Below are positions 17,081 to 24,659 of a stretch of 64,000 nt of DNA, piece by piece. Made by a program: the position numbers and the translations under genes. The notes under the pieces were generated by a model. It had not been told where the DNA came from, made no database searches, and worked only from the letters and a program-made list of their open reading frames with translations. Position 1 is the first letter of the stretch; the number at the start of each line of letters is the position of its first letter. Origin of the DNA: an uncultured bacterium (GTDB lineage Bacteria > Cyanobacteriota > Vampirovibrionia > Gastranaerophilales > Gastranaerophilaceae); assembly GCA_949282215.1 (NCBI GenBank), contig CASDPF010000006.1, positions 1 to 64,000 of the forward strand, written 5' to 3'.

Positions 17081-17457
17081 AAAAAGTTTTAATTGTCGAT
17101 GATGTAAATGGTTGGGTTAAATTTAATTCTGATGTTATAAGAGAATTGTTTGGCGATGTAGAAATTGTAACTGCAAATAGTGCTGCTGAGGCGTATGATG
17201 TATTATTACAAGGTTTAGATTTCGATATTATAATTACAGACCTGCAAATGGAGGAAACTTTTTCCCCTAAATATGCTGGGGAATGGCTTGTTGAACAAAT
17301 TAGAACATTTAATCGTTATAATGCTACAAAGGTTGTTATGATATCTGCTTCGTATAATATAAGACAAATTGCAAATTCTCTTGGAGTGGAGTGTATTCCA
17401 AAATCAACAGCTTTAAAATGTATTTCAGCTTATAAGGAAGTTTTTAATTTATGCTAA
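17077..17457 (+). CDS. Stand-alone response-regulator receiver protein
   Basis: This 126-residue single-domain receiver has acidic pocket DD (residues 8-9), phospho-acceptor D in IITDLQME (about 55), the conserved S/T in VVMISAS (about 90) and K in IPKST (about 109). There is no DNA-binding output, so it may relay phosphate or act by protein contact, as CheY does. A 4-bp overlap with aroH and a 7-bp overlap with the TPR gene show tight coupling. The kinase of the same operon is the likely partner (inference). Confidence 0.88.
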   Translation: MKKVLIVDDVNGWVKFNSDVIRELFGDVEIVTANSAAEAYDVLLQGLDFDIIITDLQMEETFSPKYAGEWLVEQIRTFNRYNATKVVMISASYNIRQIANSLGVECIPKSTALKCISAYKEVFNLC

Positions 17458-18689
17458 AAAGAATATTAATTTTGTTTATTTTGTTTGTTAGTTGTTGCGT
17501 ATTCGCTGATGCAAAAAATATAGATACTGATTTTACAAAATATTATAAAATTAATGATAAATTTGAAATTACGTACATATCACTTACTAAAAATAACGAA
17601 AAATCTTTAAGTAAAGAAGATAAAAAAATTTATAAAACTATTCAAAAAAACGAAAAATATGTTTCCAAAAATCAATTAGAAAAAGCTGATAGATATTGTG
17701 AAAAATTTATACCAAATAAAGTTAGGTTAATAAATTATTACCAAAGAAAACTTGATTATAAAAAGGCTTTGGATGAGTGTTTATTATTAAAAGATTTGGA
17801 TAAAACAAGTTTTATTCCTAAATATTTATTAGAACAAAAATTAGCTATTCTATATGCAAGATGTGGAGAATATTTAACTTCTAACAAAATATTATTACCT
17901 TATATAAATTCTAAAAATATAAAACAAGCTTCTTTTGTAAATTATCAAATAGGTGAAAATTATTTTTATATACAAGATTATAAAACAGCTATTTTATATT
18001 TAAAAAAAGTTATAAGTTCTGATTTTAATTATGTTCAAGCTCAGGAATTTTTGTATTCCTCATATTTACATATAAAAGATAATAAATCTGCTTATTCTGT
18101 TGCAAAAGCATTAATTAATAAAGTTCCTAATAACCCTGAAAATTACATGAAATTAGCTTTTGTAACAACAAATAAACTGGAAAAATTAAATAATTATTAT
18201 AAAGCAAAACAATTATATTATGCTCAAAATTATTTACCGGCAATTGTCGAGGTTAATAGATTAATAGTGCCAATAGAACAATCAAAGATAGATGAGGCTT
18301 TTAAAAAATTATCTTTATATTGCAAAAAGCCTGATTGGATAAAAATAAAATCTAAAAATGCTAATTTACTTGCTGATGATATTCTTTATTGGGATAGGCG
18401 ACAAGATGATTTTTTTGAAGCAACAAATAATTGTATTTCAAAATATTATGGTAAAAATTTAGTTGCTTGTTTTAATGATATTAATTCTAATCAGCAGGTT
18501 CTAGATAAAGAATTAGCCGAAGAATCAGCAAGAAGAATTGAAATTAAGCAGAGGGAAGAGCAAAATCAGTTATTAAGACAACAAAATGCACTAATTCAAG
18601 AACAAAACCGTATTCAATATATGCGTAATTATAATTATTATCCACGATATTATGATTATTATTGGGGAAGATACCCTTGGTGGTTTTAG
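17451..18689 (+). CDS. Secreted or lipid-anchored TPR-repeat protein
   Basis: This 412-residue protein starts with a hydrophobic signal peptide (LILFILFVSCCVFADA). It then has helical repeats resembling tetratricopeptide units (KNYQIGENYFYIQDYKTAI-like segments between about 85 and 270), a coiled charged stretch, and a Tyr/Trp-rich tail (YYPRYYDYYWGRYPWWF). The cysteine pair in the signal could allow lipidation, but no clean lipobox is seen. Its function is unknown; it is the last gene of the kinase operon. The prophage is inserted just after it and leaves it intact. Confidence 0.8.
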   Translation: MLKRILILFILFVSCCVFADAKNIDTDFTKYYKINDKFEITYISLTKNNEKSLSKEDKKIYKTIQKNEKYVSKNQLEKADRYCEKFIPNKVRLINYYQRKLDYKKALDECLLLKDLDKTSFIPKYLLEQKLAILYARCGEYLTSNKILLPYINSKNIKQASFVNYQIGENYFYIQDYKTAILYLKKVISSDFNYVQAQEFLYSSYLHIKDNKSAYSVAKALINKVPNNPENYMKLAFVTTNKLEKLNNYYKAKQLYYAQNYLPAIVEVNRLIVPIEQSKIDEAFKKLSLYCKKPDWIKIKSKNANLLADDILYWDRRQDDFFEATNNCISKYYGKNLVACFNDINSNQQVLDKELAEESARRIEIKQREEQNQLLRQQNALIQEQNRIQYMRNYNYYPRYYDYYWGRYPWWF

Positions 18690-18717
18690 AAAAAAAAGTT
18701 TGCCTAAAATGGCAAAC
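18690..18717 (-). terminator. Terminator hairpin at attL
   Basis: GTTTGCC (18698-18704) and GGCAAAC (18711-18717) form a 7-bp stem. Read leftward it is followed by eight T residues, making a good terminator for the leftward prophage early transcript. Its right arm is part of the attachment core. Confidence 0.65.
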
Positions 18718-18742
18718 ATTAAATAAACACGAGGATATTAAG
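18711..18742 (+). repeat. attL core
   Basis: The 32-bp sequence starting GGCAAACATTAAATAAACAC is identical to 61875-61906. Flanking bases differ on both sides, so the exchange lies within it. Confidence 0.85.
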
Positions 18743-18870
18743 TTTTCGTACTGCGGGATACAAGAATAAATAAAAATAATTAAAAGTAAATAAAAATAAC
18801 ACTATACTTGATTTTTCAAATTGTTTTATCTTATTATAATATTACATTAATTATTATTTTTTAAAAATTA

Positions 18871-18892
18871 GTGTGGTAAAAGTGTGGTAAAA
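18871..18892 (+). repeat. Left integrase arm-type sites (GTGTGGTAAAA x2)
   Basis: Two tandem 11-bp copies of GTGTGGTAAAA directly precede the integrase start. The same tandem pair occurs at the other prophage end (61773-61794). This is the usual layout of arm-type binding sites for a tyrosine integrase; binding is inferred. Confidence 0.65.
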
Positions 18893-18893
18893 A

Positions 18894-19973
18894 ATGGCAA
18901 CAATTAAAGAAGTCGTCGGGAAAAAAGGAAAAAAATATCAGGTAACTGTCAGAAAAAAGGGCTATAAACCGGAATACAAAACCTTTGATAAGAAAACAGA
19001 AGCTAAAGATTGGGGACAAGATGTAGAAACTCAAATGAAACACGGTACTTGGGGTAAATCTGTTGAAGGCGAAATTGACACGATACAAACCGTAAAAGAT
19101 TTAATCGACTATTTTGAAGAACACGAAGCCCCTAGACGGTATACAAAAGTCGAAAAATACAAAGTTATGTATGATTGGTGGCGTGATAAAATAGGGAATG
19201 TTCCTCTGTCTGACGTTACATCATCTATGCTAACTCAATATAAAAATATTCTTGCTAAAGAAGCTCCGTCTAAACCCTATAAAGAACACGAATATAAAAG
19301 CAATAGCACTGTTAGAAAATACTTGTTTGCTCTCTCGGCAATCCTATCATACGCCGAATCAGAGCTTGAGCTCATAAATAAAAATCCTATGAAAAAAGTC
19401 GGAAAACCCGAGAAATCTAAGGGGGTTGTGCGTTTCTTGTCTGATGATGAGAGGAAACTGCTTATAAAAGGATGTAAAGAATATTCCGAAAGATTATATA
19501 TATTTGTGCTGCTTGCAATCTATTCGGGCGGCAGGTACTCGGAACTTTTGACCCTTAAAGTTGAGAATGTAGATTTTGAAAACTGCATGCTACATTTTAC
19601 AAACACAAAAAATAATGAATCAAGAGGAGTTCCGGTATATATTAAAATTATTGAGAAATTAAAAAATTACTTAGATCAGAATGACATTACAGACGGTTAT
19701 ATTTTTCTCAATAAAGAAACAGGTAATATCTATTATCTTAAAGGAGCTTTTGAAGCAGTAGTCAAAAAAGTCGGAATTAAAAATTTCAGATTTCACGATT
19801 GCAGGCATACATACGCTTCATATCTTGCACAAAACGGGGCGGAGTTGCTTGAAATTTCGATATTATTAGGGCATAAATCTCTACAGCAAACTCAAATCTA
19901 CGCACACTTAACCCGAAAACATACCGCAAAAGTAGTGCGGAAAATGACAGCTAATACTTTTGACGATATTTAA
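18894..19973 (+). CDS. int: Tyrosine-recombinase integrase
   Basis: This 359-residue integrase has an N-terminal arm-binding domain (about 1-60), a SAM-like core-binding domain (65-160) and a catalytic domain. Catalytic residues are R214 (SGGRYSEL), K239 (TNTKNN), H301 and R304 (HDCRHTYAS), H327 (LLGHKSL) and Y336 (QIYAHL). It catalyses integration and excision at the 32-bp att core. Both catalytic arginines are encoded by AGG, so AGG is decoded as arginine inside this gene. It overlaps the convergent excisionase-like gene by 4 bp. Confidence 0.96.
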   Translation: MATIKEVVGKKGKKYQVTVRKKGYKPEYKTFDKKTEAKDWGQDVETQMKHGTWGKSVEGEIDTIQTVKDLIDYFEEHEAPRRYTKVEKYKVMYDWWRDKIGNVPLSDVTSSMLTQYKNILAKEAPSKPYKEHEYKSNSTVRKYLFALSAILSYAESELELINKNPMKKVGKPEKSKGVVRFLSDDERKLLIKGCKEYSERLYIFVLLAIYSGGRYSELLTLKVENVDFENCMLHFTNTKNNESRGVPVYIKIIEKLKNYLDQNDITDGYIFLNKETGNIYYLKGAFEAVVKKVGIKNFRFHDCRHTYASYLAQNGAELLEISILLGHKSLQQTQIYAHLTRKHTAKVVRKMTANTFDDI

Positions 19974-20311
19974 GCCGATTTTGCAGCGTTTCTGAAGCGT
20001 GATTTTTTCCATTCAAAATACTTGTTTTCGTCTATATACCACAATTTGCCCTCACGCTCCAAGACTTTATCGAACCCGTTTTTGTGGCGTTCATTTATAT
20101 AGTTGCGTAGTGCTGATACAGACGGGCTTGGGTGATATAAATTCCATTCAGTTAATTTTATATACCTCGTTTCCTTTTCTGCCGTGTGTAAGCTCTTTTC
20201 AAGTGTCAGCAGTTCGGCAGCCAAAAGTCGTGCATGACTGCCGTATGCTGTTTCGATTTCTTTCAAATTTCTGTCTATAAGTTTTTGTGTATCTTCTCTT
20301 GATAAATACAT
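19970..20311 (-). CDS. Excisionase-like DNA-binding protein
   Basis: This 113-residue protein has a C-terminal part that looks like a winged-helix module of the excisionase/MerR kind: KLTEW, helix-turn-helix around SVSALRNYI, then a wing (EGKLWYIDENKYFEW). The N-terminal half is a charged helix. It is the last gene of the leftward early transcript and lies tail to tail with the integrase, a typical place for a recombination directionality factor. The family call is tentative. Confidence 0.6.
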   Translation of the reverse strand: MYLSREDTQKLIDRNLKEIETAYGSHARLLAAELLTLEKSLHTAEKETRYIKLTEWNLYHPSPSVSALRNYINERHKNGFDKVLEREGKLWYIDENKYFEWKKSRFRNAAKSA

Positions 20312-20743
20312 TTATTTTTCTCCTTTTAATAGTTCGGGATTTTCGTAAACATTCCCAAGAATTTCAATAGTCGTTACATTTACCATGCTCTGTGGAGAAC
20401 AATGAATATCCCTTAAATATTTATCTATATCGTATAATCTGAACCCACATCTTGCTTCGTTCCACACGACAACAGAAAGTTGGGTTCTTCCCGTTGAAAA
20501 TTTCCACGTTCTTACTATATCTTTCTCATAAATGAGTTCGCCCCGCTCGTCTTTGCGTCCGGTGCATTGCATAAGAATTAAATCTTCGGGTTTTACTTCG
20601 TGTACGTTTTTTATTTTATGGTCGTAATTTTTGAATAATAAGCCGCCTTGCAAAATATCACCATCAATTAAAGTTGGATTGTTGAAAATCATCATTTTAT
20701 TTTCGCTTTTGCAATATATTCTGAACTTAAATCTATCTTTCAT
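20312..20743 (-). CDS. YopX-family phage protein
   Basis: This 143-residue protein has YopX signatures: KFRIYCKSENKM near the start, LMQCTGRKDERGELIYEKDIV in the middle (quoted here as LMQCTGRKDERGE and LIYEKDIV), and the C-terminal IEILGNVYENPELL. YopX proteins are common in temperate phages; their function is not known. The start overlaps the preceding gene by 11 bp, consistent with operon translation. Confidence 0.88.
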   Translation of the reverse strand: MKDRFKFRIYCKSENKMMIFNNPTLIDGDILQGGLLFKNYDHKIKNVHEVKPEDLILMQCTGRKDERGELIYEKDIVRTWKFSTGRTQLSVVVWNEARCGFRLYDIDKYLRDIHCSPQSMVNVTTIEILGNVYENPELLKGEK

Positions 20744-21269
20744 CCTCTGCCCCTTTCGCTTTGTTGATGATGTTGAGGATTAGGTCTTTTGTACATCTCA
20801 AGCATTCTTCACAGTCATCACACCCGCATTCTTGGCTTTCACAGTAAATATCTTCTTTTAATTCTTGCTCAATCTCATCCAAAGCCTCACGGTAGCTGTC
20901 GTTTTTTACTAAACCAATTTGCCAATTTAAGTGGTCTAATGCTTCTAAAAACTCCCTTCGTGCTATTGTTAAACTTGAAATTTTATTTCTAAAAAACTCT
21001 CTGTCTTTACGAATACGTTTTTTTAATTTCTTAATTTCATTTTTATTATGATTTTCGTTTAATTCTAATTTTAATTTTCTTTCTTTCAGATCCTCACACT
21101 CTTGCGTCTTGAAGGTGAGTTGCTTGAAATCTTCATAAATTTGGCAATTATCATCACAAGGTGGTAAATCCTCACATAGCTCGCAAAAGCAAGTACAATA
21201 GGTCTTGCCGTCAAATTTTTCTTTATCTTGAAACTTATATTTGCATTTTATCTGTTCTTTATCTGTCAT
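20733..21269 (-). CDS. Cys-rich coiled-coil phage protein, unknown
   Basis: This 178-residue protein has cysteine clusters at both ends (CKYKF, CTCFCELCED and CESQECGCDDCEECLRC), which could bind zinc, and a charged central coiled coil (about 60-100). I recognise no family. GGAG lies 7 nt before the ATG. It is part of the early operon. Confidence 0.7.
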   Translation of the reverse strand: MTDKEQIKCKYKFQDKEKFDGKTYCTCFCELCEDLPPCDDNCQIYEDFKQLTFKTQECEDLKERKLKLELNENHNKNEIKKLKKRIRKDREFFRNKISSLTIARREFLEALDHLNWQIGLVKNDSYREALDEIEQELKEDIYCESQECGCDDCEECLRCTKDLILNIINKAKGAEDER

Positions 21270-21350
21270 TGTTATTCTCCTTTGTGTTCTCCTAATATGC
21301 GGGTAATCGAAAATCGAAATGTTAATTAAATCAACACGTTTCCCCGCATA

Positions 21351-21902
21351 TCAAGAGTTTGTTATATTAAATAATTTCTGCTGTCCTATTGGCGAAAAAT
21401 CCGCCCATATAATTTGTTTTGGCAAAAAGTCCCTGCAAAAATATGCAGAATTAAAGTTAATTTTTTCTTTTTGCTGCTTCCCTTTGAACTGCATTCGCTT
21501 TTCAAATAAAAGTAATTGCAGCTCTATATTCCTGAATAATTGTGCCGGAGCGGAATCGTTGAGCCAACTTATATTCATTAACAAACAAAAAGGTTTGTTG
21601 AATTTTAGTGCACGCTCAAATATTTCTCTCTTTCCGGTAAACGGCGGATTACTGATTATAATATCCCAGTTTTTCGGTTCATATCTGTAAAAATCTTGTC
21701 CGTTCCATATATGAGAGTATTCGACATTGTAATCATTTTCCTGAAAAACTTTTACGAATTCCGATTCTTCCGTGTCAAAAGGACACCATATTATTTTATT
21801 TCTGAACGGTTCAAGGTATTTCAACAAAGGTTCGACCGCATATCTTTCAGTCCAACATTCGTCATTTTTACCTTTTGATGTCCATAAAAAATTATTTGCC
21901 CT
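21351..21902 (-). CDS. Phage DNA N6-adenine methyltransferase-like protein, AGG start
   Basis: This 183-residue protein has the NPPF motif (ISNPPFTGKRE) typical of amino-methyltransferases and the phage-family block IIWCPFDTEESEFV. There is no clear glycine-rich SAM motif I, so catalysis is uncertain. The only nearby start-like codon in frame besides a TTG at 21827 is AGG at 21900-21902, 8 nt after AAGGAG (21911-21916). Starting there gives the conserved N-terminus ANNFLWTSKGKNDECW, which TTG would cut off. No ATG, GTG or TTG precedes this block. It is one of eight AGG-start genes, and the only one in the early operon. Confidence 0.8.
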   Translation of the reverse strand, partial: RANNFLWTSKGKNDECWTERYAVEPLLKYLEPFRNKIIWCPFDTEESEFVKVFQENDYNVEYSHIWNGQDFYRYEPKNWDIIISNPPFTGKREIFERALKFNKPFCLLMNISWLNDSAPAQLFRNIELQLLLFEKRMQFKGKQQKEKINFNSAYFCRDFLPKQIIWADFSPIGQQKLFNITNS

Positions 21903-21916
21903 TTTGATTTCTCCTT
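21900..21916 (-). promoter_or_regulatory. Shine-Dalgarno and AGG start, methyltransferase-like gene
   Basis: Read leftward: AAGGAG (21911-21916), an 8-nt spacer, then AGG (21900-21902) followed by GCA AAT AAT. Confidence 0.8.
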
Positions 21917-21949
21917 ATAGAAAATACTGGGGCATTAAGCCCCAAGTAT

Positions 21950-22744
21950 TTAGTAATTCAGCAATACCAATAAGTCGCTATATTTTGAAAGTTTTTCTTT
22001 CAAATAATCGACTTCATCTTGCAGTGCCTTTTCTTCGATACGTTCCAATTCTGAACACTGGAATAGCACCTCAATCCTTCCGCTGCCGTTATTTAAGAAC
22101 ATCAGTTCAATCGGTATGTCATAAGTAACATCAGGGCGACCTTTTGCATAAGGAACGACACATATAAAGTTTGAAGGAAGTTCAGATTCATCCTGCACCC
22201 CGTTCTGTAGTTTATATTTTATTTTATAACCACAACCGGCTTCACCGTTCATAAATACCGGATTGGAAATCATTTCACTTCTACCGATTGTTCTTATATC
22301 CAATAATTTGAGATATAAATCCTCAAAATTCGAGATACAAGGTCTCAGTCTTTGTAGCGTGGTCAATAATTCCTCGTGGTTTAGTTTACAGTTTGCTACA
22401 GATTTTAGCGTTTTCCACAAGGTAGTCAATGATCTTTCATAATCGCAGCGTTTGCCGCCAAAATCGTCATCGGCACAAAACGAGCCGCCTTCGTCATTAA
22501 CGACGACAGTTGCAAGTTTGCCTGTTTTGTTATTGCAGCGGTCTAATTCTTCGTCAATAAAATCTATGAATGAATTTACTGAACTAACATCTAGAATTCT
22601 ATTATTCCGACCACGTGTTTGGTAGCAAGAAGTGGCGTCATTATATATTGCTTCTGTCTTTCTTGTGTTATATACTCCGTATTCTTCCACTTCAATTTTT
22701 ACATCACGTTTGTTATCAATTCTATCCAATAATTCTTTAAGCAT
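21950..22744 (-). CDS. DUF2303/YfdQ-like phage protein
   Basis: This 264-residue soluble protein has size and layout similar to DUF2303 (YfdQ) phage proteins: a beta-rich centre, a long helical stretch (YERSLTTLWKTLKS), a stretch IGRSEM and a second beta-rich half. Function is unknown. It overlaps the upstream gene by 8 bp and belongs to the early operon. The family call comes from memory of the pattern and needs a profile search. Confidence 0.6.
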   Translation of the reverse strand: MLKELLDRIDNKRDVKIEVEEYGVYNTRKTEAIYNDATSCYQTRGRNNRILDVSSVNSFIDFIDEELDRCNNKTGKLATVVVNDEGGSFCADDDFGGKRCDYERSLTTLWKTLKSVANCKLNHEELLTTLQRLRPCISNFEDLYLKLLDIRTIGRSEMISNPVFMNGEAGCGYKIKYKLQNGVQDESELPSNFICVVPYAKGRPDVTYDIPIELMFLNNGSGRIEVLFQCSELERIEEKALQDEVDYLKEKLSKYSDLLVLLNY

Positions 22745-23111
22745 TATTATTTACTCCTTTTTCACTTGTATTTAGTTCTCGTACTGTTTGTGAATCAATT
22801 AGTTTTAATTGATTCGGGTCATCTAGGTAAAGTTCGCCCTTTGAATCACGGTAAAATTGATTTTTAGGCTTTTTACCTTTAGGTTTGACGGTTTTAACCT
22901 CTGCTTGAATATTAAGCTCATTCTTTTCTTCAACGCCTATATTAAGCTCAATGGTCAACTTCCCGCCCTTGTTATACTCATTGATTTTTTGCATTAGTTC
23001 CCTAAGTTCAAAATCAATACAGTCTTTTAGTTTCATAGTGCGGTCTTTGCTATTGACAGTCCTTGTCATAGCGGCTATTTCCGCAAAGCCAATCGGTTTT
23101 TCTTCTACCAT
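22737..23111 (-). CDS. Hypothetical early phage protein
   Basis: This 124-residue charged protein begins VEEKPIGFAEIAAMTRT and has a basic Lys/Gly segment (KPKGKKPKNQFYRD). No family is recognised. It starts after AAAGGTAACGAAA and overlaps the DUF2303-like gene; the pair may work together. Confidence 0.65.
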   Translation of the reverse strand: MVEEKPIGFAEIAAMTRTVNSKDRTMKLKDCIDFELRELMQKINEYNKGGKLTIELNIGVEEKNELNIQAEVKTVKPKGKKPKNQFYRDSKGELYLDDPNQLKLIDSQTVRELNTSEKGVNNNA

Positions 23112-23217
23112 TTTCGTTACCTTTCTCTGGGTTCTCCAGTTTTATAACACTACATACGGTTTAGGCGATTTGTCGGACTTCTTATTTTTAGAGGGTTATC
23201 GCCAATCCCCCCCCCCG

Positions 23218-23673
23218 TTATTTTTCTGCACACGATACAGCTTCCCTCTCTTTTTTCTCGTTAAGGGTAACAATCATTTGTTCTATCATTTCTGATAGCT
23301 GCTCCTGTGTAAAATCGGCAAGGGTTCTTTTTACAAATGGGGAATTTTGAACATTGTATCGTTCAAAAGATTTTCCCAAGCACTCATTTATACTTGCTAG
23401 TTTATTATGCCCCTTGTACAGTCCAAAAGTGCTGTTATACAATTCAAAATTGTATCTGTTTTTAAGATATATGCGGATAATATCCGGCATTTCTGACCAT
23501 TTTGTATATTTGTATTTTTCATAAATTTTTAAGGTCGGTAAATTAATCAATTCCATTACTTCAGGGATTGCAGATTTAATCTCCCTCAATTCTTTTTGTA
23601 ACGCTTCCGCCATGCATTCATTTGCTAGGCTTTGGCTGTAAAGTTTTTCTTCTGTTATCATTTTGTTTTCCAT
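23218..23673 (-). CDS. Hypothetical early phage protein
   Basis: This 151-residue, mostly helical protein has no membrane segment or recognised motif. A stretch of nine C residues lies just after its end (23209-23217), which is outside the coding region. It is part of the leftward early block. Confidence 0.65.
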   Translation of the reverse strand: MENKMITEEKLYSQSLANECMAEALQKELREIKSAIPEVMELINLPTLKIYEKYKYTKWSEMPDIIRIYLKNRYNFELYNSTFGLYKGHNKLASINECLGKSFERYNVQNSPFVKRTLADFTQEQLSEMIEQMIVTLNEKKEREAVSCAEK

Positions 23674-23734
23674 TTTTGTTATAGGGCAAATAGTAACCTC
23701 AAATCCTAATAATTTCCTAATTACACCTCATTTC

Positions 23735-24100
23735 TTAATAATTACTGTATTTCCGATTAAAAAGAAGTTTCCAACGTGAGATTTTGTACTTCTTTTCAAA
23801 TTCCGTATCTGTTAGCTGCCTTATACCCTGATTATGGATATGTTCATGCAGCACTTTTGATACAAGTATTAGTTTTTGTTTTATACCCCGCTTTTCATAC
23901 CAATCAATATTGTTTACGTATGAGCTATAAGGTATAAAGTGGTGGAGTTCGCACCCGTTTAAGCCGTGATTATAGTCATTCAATGAATTTATCCTGACTT
24001 TAACAAGTCCGCCGAGCTTGTTTAAGAAAAATACAGAATCCTTATATTTTTCAAGTTCTTTTGCCATATCTTTAAGCTGTTTTTGATTCTTCTTTTTCAT
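23735..24100 (-). CDS. HNH-like endonuclease or HNH-fold phage protein
   Basis: This 121-residue protein contains GCELHHFIPYSSY followed by an N-rich spacer and SKVLHEHIHN. That gives the histidine pattern of a His-Me-finger (HNH) nuclease: HH in the first strand and H..IH in the helix. The start at 24100 (MKKKNQKQL) avoids a long overlap with the upstream gene. It may be a homing or recombination nuclease; the central asparagine of HNH cannot be placed with certainty. Confidence 0.65.
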   Translation of the reverse strand: MKKKNQKQLKDMAKELEKYKDSVFFLNKLGGLVKVRINSLNDYNHGLNGCELHHFIPYSSYVNNIDWYEKRGIKQKLILVSKVLHEHIHNQGIRQLTDTEFEKKYKISRWKLLFNRKYSNY

Positions 24101-24305
24101 ATAAGCTGTAAACCTTCCACCAACATTTCTCACCGAATCTGTTTTTGCCGTGCTCAGTCCAATCGTAAATACTGACATTAAATTCTTTCTTTATATCTCG
24201 AATAACTGACGGCAAATGCCTAATCCCATACAAATTATGAGCTTGGGCGTTAGTTATCGTTCCTTTGGTTTGCAAGTGCTGATACACACGTTTTGTTTGG
24301 CTCAT
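24072..24305 (-). CDS. Small winged-helix-like phage protein
   Basis: This 77-residue protein has a predicted helix-turn-helix (RVYQHLQTKGTITNAQA, then IRHLPSVIRDIKKEFNV) and a wing-like C-terminus with KCWWKVYSL. This is a common pattern of phage proteins that control replication or transcription. GGAG precedes the ATG. It overlaps the HNH-like gene by 29 bp. Confidence 0.65.
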   Translation of the reverse strand: MSQTKRVYQHLQTKGTITNAQAHNLYGIRHLPSVIRDIKKEFNVSIYDWTEHGKNRFGEKCWWKVYSLYEKEESKTA

Positions 24306-24346
24306 AGTTAATCTCCTTTATTGCTTCCGTCAACCACTCGTCGGTA

Positions 24347-24547
24347 TTACAAGCAATGTCTTTTGACAAGTAACATAAATTTTCCAGTACCACGAGTTGT
24401 TCTTTTTTTTGCATTTTCGTCCCCTATATTACGTAAAATATCAAAGCCGTCGGTTAATATACTTGATAATGATTTCAAATAGCTTATACCAATAGCCACT
24501 TTATCAATATTCGTCATAGGTTCGGACGCTAATTTGATTTTGTTCAT
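24347..24547 (-). CDS. Small hypothetical protein
   Basis: This 66-residue basic protein has no recognised motif. It starts within the 3' end of the 51-residue ORF at 24504, after GGAGAAAG. Confidence 0.5.
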   Translation of the reverse strand: MNKIKLASEPMTNIDKVAIGISYLKSLSSILTDGFDILRNIGDENAKKRTTRGTGKFMLLVKRHCL

Positions 24548-24659
24548 TTTCTTTCTCCAATTTATCTACAATTTCTTTAATTCTTCTTTCGTACTCAATA
24601 GACGATAAGCAGCATGGCAATCTTGCTTTTTGTCTTTCATATTCTCTACAATCAAACAT
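24504..24659 (-). CDS. Small hypothetical protein overlapping the helicase stop
   Basis: This 51-residue ORF starts with ATG inside the last codons of the primase-helicase gene (8-bp overlap ATGTTTGA) and begins MFDCREYERQK. A GAGGA lies about 11 nt upstream. It is helical and charged. The tight overlap suggests coupling, but coding is not proven. Confidence 0.5.
   Translation of the reverse strand: MFDCREYERQKARLPCCLSSIEYERRIKEIVDKLEKENEQNQISVRTYDEY

Noticed and set aside
23205-23220. C-homopolymer as a phase-variation frameshift
   Set aside because: The run of nine C lies between genes, just after a stop codon, so slippage would not change any reading frame.
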